Notes: a model not told the origin generated them from the sequence alone. A stretch of DNA of 64,000 nucleotides from DASWED01 sp036394995 (GCA_036394995.1 DASWED010000111.1:77515-141514); one strand, 5' to 3'; shown: positions 43,480 through 53,364, numbered from the stretch's first letter. Program-made: numbers and translations.

Positions 43480-46059
43480 GTGCGCCCGGTGAAGCTCGAG
43501 ATCAAGGGGTTCACGTCGTTCCGCGACGAGCAGGTGGTGGACTTCGACGGGCTCGACCTGTTCGCGATCGTCGGGCCCACCGGCTCAGGGAAGTCGAGCG
43601 TGCTCGACGCCATGACCTACGCGCTGTTCGGCCAGGTGGACCGGGTGGATGGCAGCGAGACCCCCATGCGCGAGATGGTCAGCCAGGGCCAGCCCCGGAT
43701 GGCGGTGGCGCTGGAGTTCGAGGTCGGGGCCGACCGGTACAGGGTCACGCGTTCGATGCCGCGCTCGGGCGCCACGAGGATCCTCCTCCAGCGGTGGGAG
43801 GGCGGGGAGTGGCGGCAGGCGGGCGAGGGGGCCGACCGGGTCCGTGACGCGAACCGCAAGCTCCAGGACCTCATCGGCCTGGACTTCGACGGGTTCACCC
43901 GCTCGGTGCTCCTGCCGCAGGGGAAATTCTCCGCGTTCATGTCGGGCGACGCGAAGGAGCGCCGCGACATCCTCACCGACCTCCTCGGGCTGTCGCTGTT
44001 CGACCGGATGGGGAAGCGGGCCAGGCAGGTCGCGAAGGAGTCGAAGGAGAAGGCCGACACCGTCGAGGAGCTGATCGAATCGCAGTTCGCCGGGGCCACG
44101 CCCGAGGCCCTGGACGGGGCCCGGCGGGCGGCGCAGTCGGTCGCGGAGCGCCGGGACGCCCTGACCGAGGCCGGCGAACGGGTGCGGGGGATCGTCGACC
44201 GGTGGCGGGCGGTCGCCAAGGACGTCGCGGATCTCCGTTCGTGCGCCTCGGAGGCGGCCGGGCTGGCCCGGACGGCGGCCCGGCACGCGGAGACGCTGGA
44301 GGCCTTGGCCGCGGCCGCCGCGAAGGCGGACCGGGGCGTGACGGACGCGGAGACCGCGGCCGCCGCCGCCGGGGAGGCGAGGGACGCGGCCGGGTCGGCG
44401 CGCGAGGCCGCCGAGCGCGAGTGGGGGACCGCGGCCGACCTGGCCAGGGCCCACGCGGAGGCCGTGCGGCTGGCCCTGGCCCGAGGCGAGCTGCGCCGCC
44501 GCCGGGGCGTCCTGGAGCAGGCCGAGCGGGCCGTTCCGGAGTCTGCCGCGGCCGTCGAGGAAGCCGAACGGGCGCTGGACGGAGCGAACGCGGAATCCGA
44601 GCGCCTGCGATCAGACCACGGTGCCGCGGCTGCAGCCCTCGAGGACGTTCGCCACGCCGACCAGGTGTCGGCGATGGTGTCGAACCTGGCCGTCGGCGAC
44701 CCCTGCCCGGTGTGCGGGGAGCCCCTGGCGAAGCTTCCCGATGCTCCCGGCGCGAAGGCCATGAAGGCCGCCGAACGGGGGGAGGCCGGGTCCCGCACGG
44801 CCGCGGAAGCCGCGGCGCGGGCCGCCGGGGAGGCCGAGCGGGCGCTGGACCGGGCCCGGGCCGCGATGCAGGCCGCGGAGCGGGAACGCGATGCGGCGGC
44901 CGGGGAGGCCGAACGATGCGGCATCGAGGTCGCCGGGCTGGAGGCCGCGATCGGCAGGCTGCTCCCGGAGGCCGTGGACGACCCCGCCGCCGAGCTGGCG
45001 TCCCGCTCCGCCCGCCTGGAGGGGCTGGTTCGGGCCGAACGGGATGCGGAGGCAACCGCGGCCGCCGCCGACCGGGCGGCGCAGGAGGCCCGCGGGGCCC
45101 GCGAGCGCATCCGGGGCGATGCCGGGGCGTCCCGGGCCGGACTGGATGGCATCTCGGTGGCGTCCCTGGCGGAGCGGGCGTCCGCGATCGCCCCGGACCT
45201 GGAGGCACCCGCACTCCCGGACCTTCCCGCGTCCGAGGACATCCCCGCATTGGCCGTCTCGGCTCGCCTCCGGGCGGACGCCCTGGCCAGGTACGGCGGA
45301 TCCGTGGAGGGGGCCGCGACCGACCGGGCCGCTTCTGAGGGCGCGTTCGTGGACGAAGCTCGCGGCGCCGTGACCGGGCTGGGGATCGAGCCCGGCGCCC
45401 CGGACGGCCTCGACGGGCTCGCCGCCGACGTGGATCGCGCGGTCCGGGACGCGGTGGCCGAGGCGTCCGCGCGGCAGGGAGATGCCGAGCGGCTCGAGCT
45501 CGACCTGGCCAGGGTGGCCGAGCTCCGCGAACAGGTCCGGACCCTTCGGGCCCGGGCCGCCGTCTTCCGCCAGCTGGCCCAGGAGCTCCAGGCGGACCGG
45601 CTCATCGCGTTCCTCCAGGCCGAGGCCCTCCGCCTCCTGGCGGTGGACGGTGCGCGGCGTTTGTCGGCGCTCTCGAGCGGCCGCTACGCGCTGGAGTACG
45701 ACCACGACGAGTTCCTGGTGCTCGACCGGTGGAACGGCGACGAGACCAGGAGCGTCCGGACGCTCTCGGGCGGAGAGACCTTCCTGGCGTCCCTGGCCCT
45801 GGCGCTGGCCCTGGCCGAACAGGTCTCGAGCCTGGCCGTCACCGAGCACGCGTCGCTCGACAGCCTGTTCCTCGACGAGGGGTTCGGCACGCTCGACCCC
45901 GAGACCCTGGACGTGGTGGTGGAGGCTATCGAGCAGCTCGGCGGCGACGGCCGAATGGTCGGCGTGATCACCCACGTCCGGGACCTGGCCGACCGCCTCC
46001 CCGCCCGCCTCGAGGTGACGAAGTCTCCGCGAGGCAGCACGGTCAGCCGCGCCGTCTGA
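43480..46059 (+). CDS. sbcC: Exonuclease SbcCD, subunit C (Rad50-like SMC ATPase)
   Basis: An 859-residue SMC-type ATPase. The P-loop is GPTGSGKSS (32-40). Long Ala/Glu/Arg-rich coiled coils flank the zinc hook CPVCGEPL (Cys409 and Cys412). The C-terminal head has the ABC signature RTLSGGETFLASLALALALA and Walker B SLFLDEGFGTLDP. It tethers DNA ends and powers SbcD. The coiled coil is shorter than in E. coli SbcC (1048 residues), as usual in actinobacteria. The GTG start has GGAGGAGGG shortly upstream, before the sbcD stop. Confidence 0.95.
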   Translation: MRPVKLEIKGFTSFRDEQVVDFDGLDLFAIVGPTGSGKSSVLDAMTYALFGQVDRVDGSETPMREMVSQGQPRMAVALEFEVGADRYRVTRSMPRSGATRILLQRWEGGEWRQAGEGADRVRDANRKLQDLIGLDFDGFTRSVLLPQGKFSAFMSGDAKERRDILTDLLGLSLFDRMGKRARQVAKESKEKADTVEELIESQFAGATPEALDGARRAAQSVAERRDALTEAGERVRGIVDRWRAVAKDVADLRSCASEAAGLARTAARHAETLEALAAAAAKADRGVTDAETAAAAAGEARDAAGSAREAAEREWGTAADLARAHAEAVRLALARGELRRRRGVLEQAERAVPESAAAVEEAERALDGANAESERLRSDHGAAAAALEDVRHADQVSAMVSNLAVGDPCPVCGEPLAKLPDAPGAKAMKAAERGEAGSRTAAEAAARAAGEAERALDRARAAMQAAERERDAAAGEAERCGIEVAGLEAAIGRLLPEAVDDPAAELASRSARLEGLVRAERDAEATAAAADRAAQEARGARERIRGDAGASRAGLDGISVASLAERASAIAPDLEAPALPDLPASEDIPALAVSARLRADALARYGGSVEGAATDRAASEGAFVDEARGAVTGLGIEPGAPDGLDGLAADVDRAVRDAVAEASARQGDAERLELDLARVAELREQVRTLRARAAVFRQLAQELQADRLIAFLQAEALRLLAVDGARRLSALSSGRYALEYDHDEFLVLDRWNGDETRSVRTLSGGETFLASLALALALAEQVSSLAVTEHASLDSLFLDEGFGTLDPETLDVVVEAIEQLGGDGRMVGVITHVRDLADRLPARLEVTKSPRGSTVSRAV

Positions 46060-46068
46060 CCTCGGGGA

Positions 46069-47502
46069 TCAGGCCACCCGGTCGTTCCTCCGCAGCGCGG
46101 CCTCGGCGGCGTAGTAGCCGCACATGCCGTGGACGCCCGCACCGGGGGGCGTCGATGCCGAGCAGAGGTAGATGCCGTCGGCAGGGGTCGAGTAGGGGTC
46201 GAGCGACGGCGCCGGCCGGGCGAACAACTGGAAGCCGCCGTGGGCGCCGCCGGCGATGTCGCCTCCCACGTAGTTCGGGTTGTACCGCTCGAGGTCGGCC
46301 GGCCCCATGGTGTGGCGGCCGGAGACCAGGGCCCGGAAGCCCGGGGCGAACCGAGCGATCTGGTCCTCGATCCGCTCGGTCATGTCCACGGTCGAGCCGT
46401 TCGGCACGTGGCAGTAGGCCCAGACCGTGTGCCGGCCCTCCGGGGCGCGCGTCCCGTCGAACCGGGTGGCCTGGACGAGGAGCACGAACGGCCGCTCCGG
46501 GTGCTCTCCCCGGCCGACGTCCGACTCGGACGCCGCGATCTCCTCGAGCGTTCCGCCGAGGTGCACGGTCCCCGCCCCCGCGCATTCCGAGGCCCGCCAC
46601 GGCAGCGGCCCGTCCAGCGCGAGATCGACCTTGAACACCCCCGGCCCGTGGCGGAACCGCCCGAGCCGGTCGCGGTAGGACGCGGGCAGCCGGTCGCCGG
46701 CGATCCCGGCCAGCGCCGACGGGGTCAGGTCGAACAGGTACTGCCGGGCCGGGGGGAGGTCGCCCATCGACCGCCCCGGGGTCCCGGTTCGCACCTCGCC
46801 GCCGAGCGACGTCAGCAGGCCGGCCAGCGCGTCGGGGAGGCCCTGCGATCCGCCGGCGACCACGGGCCATCCCACCGCGTGCGCCGCCGCGCCGAGCAGC
46901 AACCCGAACGCGGCGGTGAGCCGATCGTCGAGGGGCAGCACGGAATGCGCCGCGAGGCCGGCGAACAGCGCGCGGGCCCGTTCGCCGTCGAACGACCCCT
47001 CCGCGACCGCCCGGGCAGACCGGACACCGTGGAGTCCGAACCGGCCCAGGAGCACCGGGTGGCGCGGCGGCCGGAGCGGACCCATGACCTGTTCGGCCAG
47101 GTCGTCGAACCGGTCGACGAACGGCTCGAACAGCCGCCGCCAGGCCCTCCCGTCGGCGCCCAGCCCCGAGGCCGTCTCCGTCATCGAGCGGTCGAGCACG
47201 ACCGCCGTCCCGTCGTCCAGCGGATGCGCCAGGGGCACGTCGGGATGGACGAACTCCAGCCCGTGGTCCGCGAGCGGAAGGCCCCGGAAGAACGGCGACG
47301 CCACGGCGAACGGGTGGACCGACGAGCAGATGTCGTGGACGAACCCGGGGATGGTGAGTGGTCCCGATCGGCTGCCCCCGCCAACGGCGCGCGACCGTTC
47401 CAGCACCAGCACCGACCGGCCCGACCGGGCCAGGTGCACCGCCGCGGCCAGCCCGTTCGGGCCGGCCCCGACCACCACCGCGTCCAGCTCGTCCGCCGCC
47501 AT
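46069..47502 (-). CDS. FAD-dependent oxidoreductase (phytoene desaturase/CrtI-like family)
   Basis: A 477-residue flavoprotein. The dinucleotide-binding motif VVVGAGPNGLAAAVHLARSG (9-28) and ERSRAVGGGSRSGPLTIPGF are typical of the amine oxidase/CrtI superfamily. The C-terminal FAD-binding block is GIYLCSASTPPGAGVHGMCG. The actinobacterial members are called phytoene desaturase-like but rarely act on carotenoids; no other carotenoid genes are nearby. The ATG at 47502 is the first credible start; a GTG about 10 codons upstream is an alternative. It is convergent with sbcC (9-base gap). Confidence 0.8.
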   Translation of the reverse strand: MAADELDAVVVGAGPNGLAAAVHLARSGRSVLVLERSRAVGGGSRSGPLTIPGFVHDICSSVHPFAVASPFFRGLPLADHGLEFVHPDVPLAHPLDDGTAVVLDRSMTETASGLGADGRAWRRLFEPFVDRFDDLAEQVMGPLRPPRHPVLLGRFGLHGVRSARAVAEGSFDGERARALFAGLAAHSVLPLDDRLTAAFGLLLGAAAHAVGWPVVAGGSQGLPDALAGLLTSLGGEVRTGTPGRSMGDLPPARQYLFDLTPSALAGIAGDRLPASYRDRLGRFRHGPGVFKVDLALDGPLPWRASECAGAGTVHLGGTLEEIAASESDVGRGEHPERPFVLLVQATRFDGTRAPEGRHTVWAYCHVPNGSTVDMTERIEDQIARFAPGFRALVSGRHTMGPADLERYNPNYVGGDIAGGAHGGFQLFARPAPSLDPYSTPADGIYLCSASTPPGAGVHGMCGYYAAEAALRRNDRVA

Positions 47503-47567
47503 CTCCCTGCCGGAGGGTATCCGCAACCGCACGCCCGAGGCCGTCCGGACGTCCCCCGCCACTCCGC

Positions 47568-47573
47568 TACGAT
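47568..47573 (+). promoter_or_regulatory. Putative -10 box (TACGAT) for the thioesterase gene
   Basis: TACGAT lies 8 bases before the ATG at 47582, giving an expected leader of only about 2 bases. No Shine-Dalgarno precedes the ATG. Confidence 0.35.
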
Positions 47574-47581
47574 CGCGCTCG

Positions 47582-48118
47582 ATGGAACCCGACCTCACGC
47601 CGCGGCGGGCCTCCGATTCGGAGGTCGAGCTGGTGCAGCTCATGACGATCCTCGATGCGAACAACGTCGGGAACGTGCACGGCGGCTCGATCATGAAGCT
47701 GGTCGACACCGCCGCCGGACTGGCCGCCATCAAGCACTGCGGAGGGCTGGTCGTCACGGCCGCAATGGACGAGATGTCGTTCATCGAGCCGGTCTACGTG
47801 GGCGACCTCCTCACGATCAAGGCCATGGTGAACGACGCCGGCCGGACGTCGATGGAGGTCGGCGTCCGGGTGGAAGCGGAGAACACGATCTCGGGTCGCA
47901 AGGTCCACACGTCGAGCGCGTACCTGGTGTTCGTGGCGCTCGACCCTGCCGGGAAGCCGCGGGCCGTGCCGCCGGTCCTGGCGGAATCCGAGGAGGAGCG
48001 GCAGCGCCAGCACGAGGCGAAGCTGCGTCGCGAGAACAGGCTGGCCCGGGCCTCGGCCATCAAGGCGGCCAGGGGCAACGAGATCCAGGAGACCAGGGAA
48101 GACCACCATCGGGGCTGA
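47582..48118 (+). CDS. Acyl-CoA thioesterase (hotdog fold)
   Basis: A 178-residue hotdog-fold thioesterase of the YciA/BACH cytosolic acyl-CoA hydrolase type. NVHGGSIMKLVDTAAGLAA (31-49) is the hotdog helix with its catalytic and CoA-contact residues; MDEMSFIEPVYVGDLLTIKA and VHTSSAYLVFVAL are the conserved strands. The last 50 residues form a charged helix. It hydrolyses acyl-CoA to free acid and CoA. The long open frame upstream is a shadow of the divergent oxidoreductase. The 228 bases after it (48119-48346) hold no recognisable gene or hairpin. Confidence 0.88.
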   Translation: MEPDLTPRRASDSEVELVQLMTILDANNVGNVHGGSIMKLVDTAAGLAAIKHCGGLVVTAAMDEMSFIEPVYVGDLLTIKAMVNDAGRTSMEVGVRVEAENTISGRKVHTSSAYLVFVALDPAGKPRAVPPVLAESEEERQRQHEAKLRRENRLARASAIKAARGNEIQETREDHHRG

Positions 48119-48346
48119 GCCCCGAACCGGATCCCGGGCAAGCTCCAGCGGACGGGATCCACTGGAGCGGAACCCCCCGGGTGGTAAACCCCGGCCGGAT
48201 GACCCCCCTCTGGCAGACAGCTCTGGACCATCCCGCCGGGGTCCCGCGGGCAACCACCCGGAGTCACTTCGCAGCCCCCGAGGGGTCGGATCACCGGATC
48301 CGGCGAAGATTCCGCCATGCCCGAGGCACCCGCCGGGCGGCGGCGC

Positions 48347-49102
48347 TCAGGCCTGGATCGGGGCCGTGAAGATGATGTCGGTGGTGGGCTGGCCGGTCGG
48401 AGATCCTCCGGCCTGCTCGAGGGTCACGGCCATGGCCGCCGACGACGAGACGTCGGCCGGCACCTGCACCACCACCAGCGAATCGCCGCCCGGCGTGGTG
48501 AACGTCGGCATGGGGACGGGCTTGCCGCCCGGCGGGACCAGCCACAGCTCGTAGGCCTTGCCCGAGGGCGTCGGGTTCAGCTGGGAGCCGAACACGTAGG
48601 CCCGGTCGGTCCCCGGCCGGTACGCCACGAGGAGGTTGCCCGTGCCCGAGCCCTCGAACGGCACCACGTGGGCGTCGCTGTGGGCCAGGTACGAGGCGAG
48701 CTGCTGGGCCTGCGACGGGCCGCCCGAGCTCCCCACCAGGATGCCGCCGCCGAACGCGCCGGCCACGAGGACGATCGCCGCGGCCACGGCGGCCACCCAC
48801 CGGGTCATCCGGGGGCGCCGGCCGGTGGCGCGCCGCCGCGGCTCGGAGGGCCGTTCGGGCGCCAGGAGAGCTCGCTCCAGGATCTCGTCCGCCATGCCCT
48901 CCCGCACCGCGACCGGCGAGAGCGCGAAGGCCAGTCGCCCGGCGATCTCGTCGAACTCGAGCTCGGCCCGCGCGCAGATCTCGCAGTCCACGCCGTGGTC
49001 GGCGCGCATGCGGTCGAGCTGGGCCACCTCGCGCGGCTCCAGGCCCCCCAGGGCCCGGACCGCCAGCAGCTCCTCGATCCGCTCGTGCTCGCTCGTACTC
49101 AT
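48347..49102 (-). CDS. RskA-type anti-sigma factor with ZAS motif
   Basis: A 251-residue membrane anti-sigma factor. The cytoplasmic N-terminus contains the zinc anti-sigma motif H36-x3-C40-x2-C43 (DHGVDCEIC). One transmembrane helix lies at about 101-124, and the exported C-terminus is an RskA domain (GKAYELWLVPPGGKPVPM; VVVQVPADVSSSAAMAVTLE). It should bind and silence the sigma factor encoded just upstream until proteolysis releases it. The ATG at 49102 overlaps the sigma stop (ATGA); an in-frame ATG at 49114 would add 4 residues. Confidence 0.9.
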   Translation of the reverse strand: MSTSEHERIEELLAVRALGGLEPREVAQLDRMRADHGVDCEICARAELEFDEIAGRLAFALSPVAVREGMADEILERALLAPERPSEPRRRATGRRPRMTRWVAAVAAAIVLVAGAFGGGILVGSSGGPSQAQQLASYLAHSDAHVVPFEGSGTGNLLVAYRPGTDRAYVFGSQLNPTPSGKAYELWLVPPGGKPVPMPTFTTPGGDSLVVVQVPADVSSSAAMAVTLEQAGGSPTGQPTTDIIFTAPIQA

Positions 49103-49734
49103 GACCTCATCCATCCCAGCGCGGCGCGCATGCGCCGCATCGCGAGCAGGGTCCTCGACTTCACCGTTCCCAGCGGGAGTCCCAGCGACTCGGCGATGCG
49201 CGACTGCGACATCCCCCCGAAGTACATCAGCTCGATGACCTGCCGCTGCTCCGCCGGCAGGTCATCCATGGCCCTGCGAACTGCCTCCCGCTCCTGGGGG
49301 AGCCCGATCTCGTCCACCACCAGGTCCGCCGGGTCGTCGCCGTCGACGTCCATGTCGCCCACGGCCTCCTCCGCCCGGCGCCGCTGGGCCTCCTCCCGCC
49401 GCACCTGGTCGACCGCCCGGTGGTGCACGGTGGACATCAGCCACGCGCGAACGGACCCCCGGTCGGCGTCGTACCCGCGCGGGTTCCGCCACACCGACAG
49501 GAAGGCCTCCTGCACCGTCTCCTCGGCCAGGGCCGGCTGCCGGAGGATGCGCTGGGCCACCGCCATCGCCGAAGCCGCGTACCGCCGGAACAGCCGCCGG
49601 AACGCCTCGCGGTCCCCGGACCCGATCCGCTTCATCAGGTCCCGGTCCCTGGCGTCGCCGAGATCCACCGGCTTCAACACCGGCTCCCAGGTGTGCGCGT
49701 GGGGGGATTCGGCCACTTCCGTGGTGCAGGACAC
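49099..49734 (-). CDS. ECF RNA polymerase sigma factor (SigK-like)
   Basis: A 211-residue ECF sigma factor. Sigma-2 is at about 40-105 (LFRRYAASAMAVAQRILRQP; AEETVQEAFLSVWRNP) and sigma-4 at about 150-205 (LPAEQRQVIELMYFGGMSQS, then LGLPLGTVKSRTLLAMRRM). The pairing with an RskA-domain anti-sigma gene is that of SigK/RskA-type systems of actinobacteria. Unlike the other two ECF genes here, its partner is a conventional zinc anti-sigma factor. Confidence 0.92.
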   Translation of the reverse strand: MSCTTEVAESPHAHTWEPVLKPVDLGDARDRDLMKRIGSGDREAFRRLFRRYAASAMAVAQRILRQPALAEETVQEAFLSVWRNPRGYDADRGSVRAWLMSTVHHRAVDQVRREEAQRRRAEEAVGDMDVDGDDPADLVVDEIGLPQEREAVRRAMDDLPAEQRQVIELMYFGGMSQSRIAESLGLPLGTVKSRTLLAMRRMRAALGWMRS

Positions 49735-49864
49735 GACGCTCCGATCGAAGGAAGTCCGAACGTGATTCGGAGCGGCCGCCGCCCCGGATCACGGCTCGCG
49801 AATGGGAACGGTCGCATCGCGCATACCCTAGCGGGAGCAACATCGCGATCCCAGGGGGTTCGGG

Positions 49865-51832
49865 TCAGTTCGATCCGGGGGCCGAGCCCTCGGGAATCCC
49901 CGCCCGGATCCCCTCGATGGCGCTGGGGTTCTCCAGGCTGGAGAGGTCGCCGGGGTCGGTGTGGAGGACCGTGGCCCGGATGGCCCGGCGCAGGATCTTG
50001 GCCGAACGGGTCCGGGGGAGCTCGTCGACGAACACGATCCGGTCCGGCTTGAACGACTTGCCGAGCCGGCCGGCCACGGTCGCCTTCAGCGCCGCGGCCA
50101 GCTCGTCGTTCCGCTCCCAGCCGGGCTTCGTCACGACGAAGCACCACACGGATTCGCCCTTCACGTCGTGGGGGACCCCGATCGCGGCCGACTCCGCCAC
50201 CGACGGGTGCTCGATGAGCGCGCTCTCCACCTCGGCCGGACCGAGGCGCTTGCCGGCGACGTTCATGGTGTCGTCCGAACGGCCGTGCAGGAACCAGAAG
50301 CCGTCGTCGTCGATGGTCGCCCAGTCGCCGTGGACCCACACGTCCGGCCACCGGCTCCAGTAGGTGTCGAGGTACCGCTGGGGGTCGCCCCACACGCCCC
50401 GGGTCATCGCCGGCCAGGGCTTCGTGCACACCAGCTCGCCGACCTCGCCCGGCGCCACCGGCCTCCCGTCCGGCCCCCACACGTCGACGGCCATCCCGAG
50501 GGACGGCCCCCGGAGCGTGGAGGGCTTCAGCGACGTGATCGGCAGGGGCGACAGGAAGCACGCCCCCACCTCCGTGCCGCCGGAGATGTTGATGATCGGA
50601 CACCGTCCCCCGCCGACCTCGTTCAGGAACCACATGTAGGGCTCGGGGTTCCAGGGCTCTCCGGTGGAGCCCAGGACCCGGAGGCACGACAGGTCGTGTG
50701 AGCGGACGTGCTCCTCGCCGGCCGGGATCAGGGCCCGGATCAGCGTGGGGGAGATGCCCAGCGTGCTGATGCGATGGCGCTCCACCATGTCCCAGATCCG
50801 GTCCGGTCCCGGGTGGTTCGGCGCGCCCTCGTACAGGAACACGGTGGCGCCGAGCGCGCCGGCTCCGACGATCTCCCAGGCCCCCATGATCCAGCCGAGG
50901 TCGCTCACCCAGAACAGCGTCTCGTCCGGATGGAGGTCCGTCTGGTAGGCGACCTCGGCGGAGATCTTCACCAGGAACCCGCCGTGCACGTGGACCGAGC
51001 CCTTCGGCCGCCCGGTGGTCCCGCTGGTGTACGCGATCATGAGCGGGTGCTCGGGGTCGAGCCGCTCCGTCTCGAACCCGGGGAGCTGCCGTTGCAGGAG
51101 CTCGTCCCAGTCACGGTCGCGGGATTCGTCCCATGCGTGCTTCGGCGCCGCCTCACCCAGCCTCCTCCACACGATCCGGTGCTCGACGGACGGCGTCTCC
51201 GCGCACGCCTCGGCGGCGATCGACGCCATGTCCACGGCGGCGCCCCGCCGGAAGAACCCGTCGGCGGTGAACAGCACCTTCGCGCCGGCGTCCTGGAGGC
51301 GCTTCGCGACCGCGTCGGCGCCGAACCCGGAGAAGATCGGGAGGTACGGGGCACCGACCTTGGCGCAGGCCAACGTGGCGGCGACCGTCTCGGGGGCCAT
51401 CGGCATGAAGATCCCGACGGTGTCGCCCTGGTTCACGCCCAGCTCCCGGAGCCCGTGCGCCGCGCGGTCGGACATCTCGCGGAGCTCGGCGTAGGTCACG
51501 GATCGCGTCGAGCCGTCCTCGCCCTCCCACAGGACGGCCACCTTGTCCGGGGTCCGTTCGGCCCACCGGTCCACGCAGTTGTGCGCGAGGTTCACCGTGC
51601 CCCCCCGGAACCACGTCGCCCAGGGGATGCCCTCGGAGGTGTCGAGCACCTTGGCGTAGGGCTCGAAGAACTCGATCCCGAGGTCGGTCACCACGGCGTC
51701 CCAGAACCACTCGATGTCATCCTGGGACCGCCGGACCAGCTCCTCGTACGACCCGATGCCGTGGGCCCGCATGAACCTGGTCACGTTGGCCCGCTCCACG
51801 TAGTCGTCAGACGGATTCCACACGATGTCCAT
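49865..51832 (-). CDS. acs: Acetyl-CoA synthetase-like AMP-dependent acyl-CoA ligase
   Basis: A 655-residue adenylate-forming enzyme with the ACS N-terminal cap (WNPSDDYVERANVTRFMRAH). The core has YTSGTTGRPKGSVHVHGGF, ISGGTEVGACF, the HGDWATIDDDGFWFLHGRSDD motif and NVAGKRLGPAEVE. The A10 Lys lies in RTRSAKILRRAIR, where regulated acetyl-CoA synthetases usually have SGK and are acetylated. It activates acetate or another short acid with ATP and CoA. I chose the ATG at 51832 because the ACS_N domain begins there; the TTG at 51886 would run past the divergent LCP gene start. Confidence 0.88.
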   Translation of the reverse strand: MDIVWNPSDDYVERANVTRFMRAHGIGSYEELVRRSQDDIEWFWDAVVTDLGIEFFEPYAKVLDTSEGIPWATWFRGGTVNLAHNCVDRWAERTPDKVAVLWEGEDGSTRSVTYAELREMSDRAAHGLRELGVNQGDTVGIFMPMAPETVAATLACAKVGAPYLPIFSGFGADAVAKRLQDAGAKVLFTADGFFRRGAAVDMASIAAEACAETPSVEHRIVWRRLGEAAPKHAWDESRDRDWDELLQRQLPGFETERLDPEHPLMIAYTSGTTGRPKGSVHVHGGFLVKISAEVAYQTDLHPDETLFWVSDLGWIMGAWEIVGAGALGATVFLYEGAPNHPGPDRIWDMVERHRISTLGISPTLIRALIPAGEEHVRSHDLSCLRVLGSTGEPWNPEPYMWFLNEVGGGRCPIINISGGTEVGACFLSPLPITSLKPSTLRGPSLGMAVDVWGPDGRPVAPGEVGELVCTKPWPAMTRGVWGDPQRYLDTYWSRWPDVWVHGDWATIDDDGFWFLHGRSDDTMNVAGKRLGPAEVESALIEHPSVAESAAIGVPHDVKGESVWCFVVTKPGWERNDELAAALKATVAGRLGKSFKPDRIVFVDELPRTRSAKILRRAIRATVLHTDPGDLSSLENPSAIEGIRAGIPEGSAPGSN

Positions 51833-51864
51833 GAGTCCGAGCCGATCCTCCAATGGCCGACCGA

Positions 51865-51870
51865 TAGGCT
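51865..51870 (+). promoter_or_regulatory. Putative -10 box (TAGGCT) for the first LCP gene
   Basis: TAGGCT lies 8 bases before the GTG at 51879, predicting a leader of about 2 bases. It is inside the short divergent gap to acs. Confidence 0.4.
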
Positions 51871-51878
51871 GAACCGAC

Positions 51879-53336
51879 GTGGCCAAGCCTACGCAACCGC
51901 GACCCCCGCGGGCGGACGACCCCGCCCCGGGACCCGGCGCGTCCGAACGTCACCGGCGCCGCTGGCCCATCTCGGTCTTCCTGGTGTTCACGATGGTGGC
52001 GTCCATCACCGTGGCGGCGGGCTCCGCGTACGGCATCTTCCTGTACGACCGCGCCGAGGGGGCGACCCCCCCGATCCCTGCGCCCACCGACCCCGCCCAC
52101 AGGGACGACGCCGACGCGGTCGTGCGGGAGGACACGGGCCCGTGCGCGAAGGGCGTCTGCAACTACATGATCCTCGGCAGCGACTCCCGCAAGGGACTCT
52201 CCCCCGGGGAGCAGTCGCAGTTCGGGTCCGAGATCACGCAGCCGGGGCGACGGTCGGACACGATCATGGTGGTGCACGTCGATCCGGCCGAGGAGCACGC
52301 CACCGTGCTGTCGTTCCCGCGCGATCTGTGGGTCAAGATCCCGCACCAGGGCTACGGGAGGATCACGTCAGCGTACGAAGCCGGCGAGTACCGGGTGGCG
52401 AACGTCATCCACCGCCTGACCGGCCTCCAGATCAACGGGTTCCTGACGGTCAACCTGGCCGGGTTCGAGGGCGTCGTCCGGGCGCTCGGCTCGGTGCCCA
52501 TCTGCATCGCCTCGCCCCTGGTCGACCCCACGGGCTTCTCGGGACTCGATCTCCGCCACGCCGGGTGCTATGAGCTCGATCCCCAGCAGGCGCTGGCCTT
52601 CGTTCGCGCCCGGCACATCTGCGATGAGGGCGGCTTCCCCGACTTCAACCGCATCGCCCGCCAGCAGCAGTTCCTGCGGGTCGTCCTGGCGAGGACGATG
52701 TCGGCCGGCGCGGTCTTCCACGCCAAGGCCATCATCGACGAGGTGCTCCCGAACATCCGGCGGAGCCCCTCGCTCGACGTCGCGGACATGTACTACCTCG
52801 TGGACAAGCTCCGGGGCCTCACCACGGGAGCCGTGGACTTCCGCGCCGTGCCCACCCAGCCGACCACCGCGGGTGCAGCGCAGGTCCTCGAGCTGCGACC
52901 GGAGGCCCGGCAGCTGTTCGAACGGCTTCGCACCGGAAAGCCGCTGGGAGATCTCGGGAAGGAGCAGCTGCTCACCCCACCGTCCCCCGCGGCCGTTCGC
53001 GTTCGCGTGTTGGACCAGGGGTCCGGGGGTGCCGCCCGGAAGGTGAGCGAGTACCTGCTCCACTCGGGGTTCGACATCCAACCGCTGGGAACCGCTCCCG
53101 CATCCCTGGTCCAGGCAGGTCCCGGCATCTATTACGCGCCGGGGGCCGACCACGCGGCCGATGTCGTCCGGAAGTTCCTTCCCCCGCTCCATCTCCAGCC
53201 GGCGCCGTCCGGGACGGTCGGGGAGGTCGACGTGGCGGTCGTGATCGACTCCGCATACAACGGGCCCGGCGTGGTGACGCCGACACCCGAGCCGTCCCCC
53301 ACGGGGGAAGGCGCTTCGACTCCGACCTGTCCGTAG
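51879..53336 (+). CDS. LytR-CpsA-Psr (LCP) family glycan ligase
   Basis: A 485-residue single-pass protein (transmembrane helix about 30-55) with an extracellular LCP domain: LGSDSR (99-104), RRSDTIMVVHV (124-134), SFPRDLWVKIP (145-155), NLAGFEGVV and DFNRIARQQQFL. The C-terminal 110 residues are a LytR_C domain. LCP enzymes transfer polyprenyl-phosphate-linked polymers to peptidoglycan, in keeping with the polysaccharide genes to the right. A close copy follows at 53380. The GTG start is directly upstream of the basic juxtamembrane segment; a TAGGCT box lies 8 bases before it. Confidence 0.92.
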   Translation: MAKPTQPRPPRADDPAPGPGASERHRRRWPISVFLVFTMVASITVAAGSAYGIFLYDRAEGATPPIPAPTDPAHRDDADAVVREDTGPCAKGVCNYMILGSDSRKGLSPGEQSQFGSEITQPGRRSDTIMVVHVDPAEEHATVLSFPRDLWVKIPHQGYGRITSAYEAGEYRVANVIHRLTGLQINGFLTVNLAGFEGVVRALGSVPICIASPLVDPTGFSGLDLRHAGCYELDPQQALAFVRARHICDEGGFPDFNRIARQQQFLRVVLARTMSAGAVFHAKAIIDEVLPNIRRSPSLDVADMYYLVDKLRGLTTGAVDFRAVPTQPTTAGAAQVLELRPEARQLFERLRTGKPLGDLGKEQLLTPPSPAAVRVRVLDQGSGGAARKVSEYLLHSGFDIQPLGTAPASLVQAGPGIYYAPGADHAADVVRKFLPPLHLQPAPSGTVGEVDVAVVIDSAYNGPGVVTPTPEPSPTGEGASTPTCP

Positions 53337-53364
53337 CGCCCGGGTGCGATCGGGGTCCGACCTG

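Noticed and set aside
48119..48346. Possible gene or terminator in the gap after the thioesterase
   Set aside because: No frame with coding bias and no convincing stem-loop with a T-run was found.
46129..48369. 746-codon plus-strand open frame
   Set aside because: Mostly antisense to the FAD oxidoreductase with Arg/Gly/Pro-rich shadow composition; the real thioesterase starts at 47582 in a different frame.
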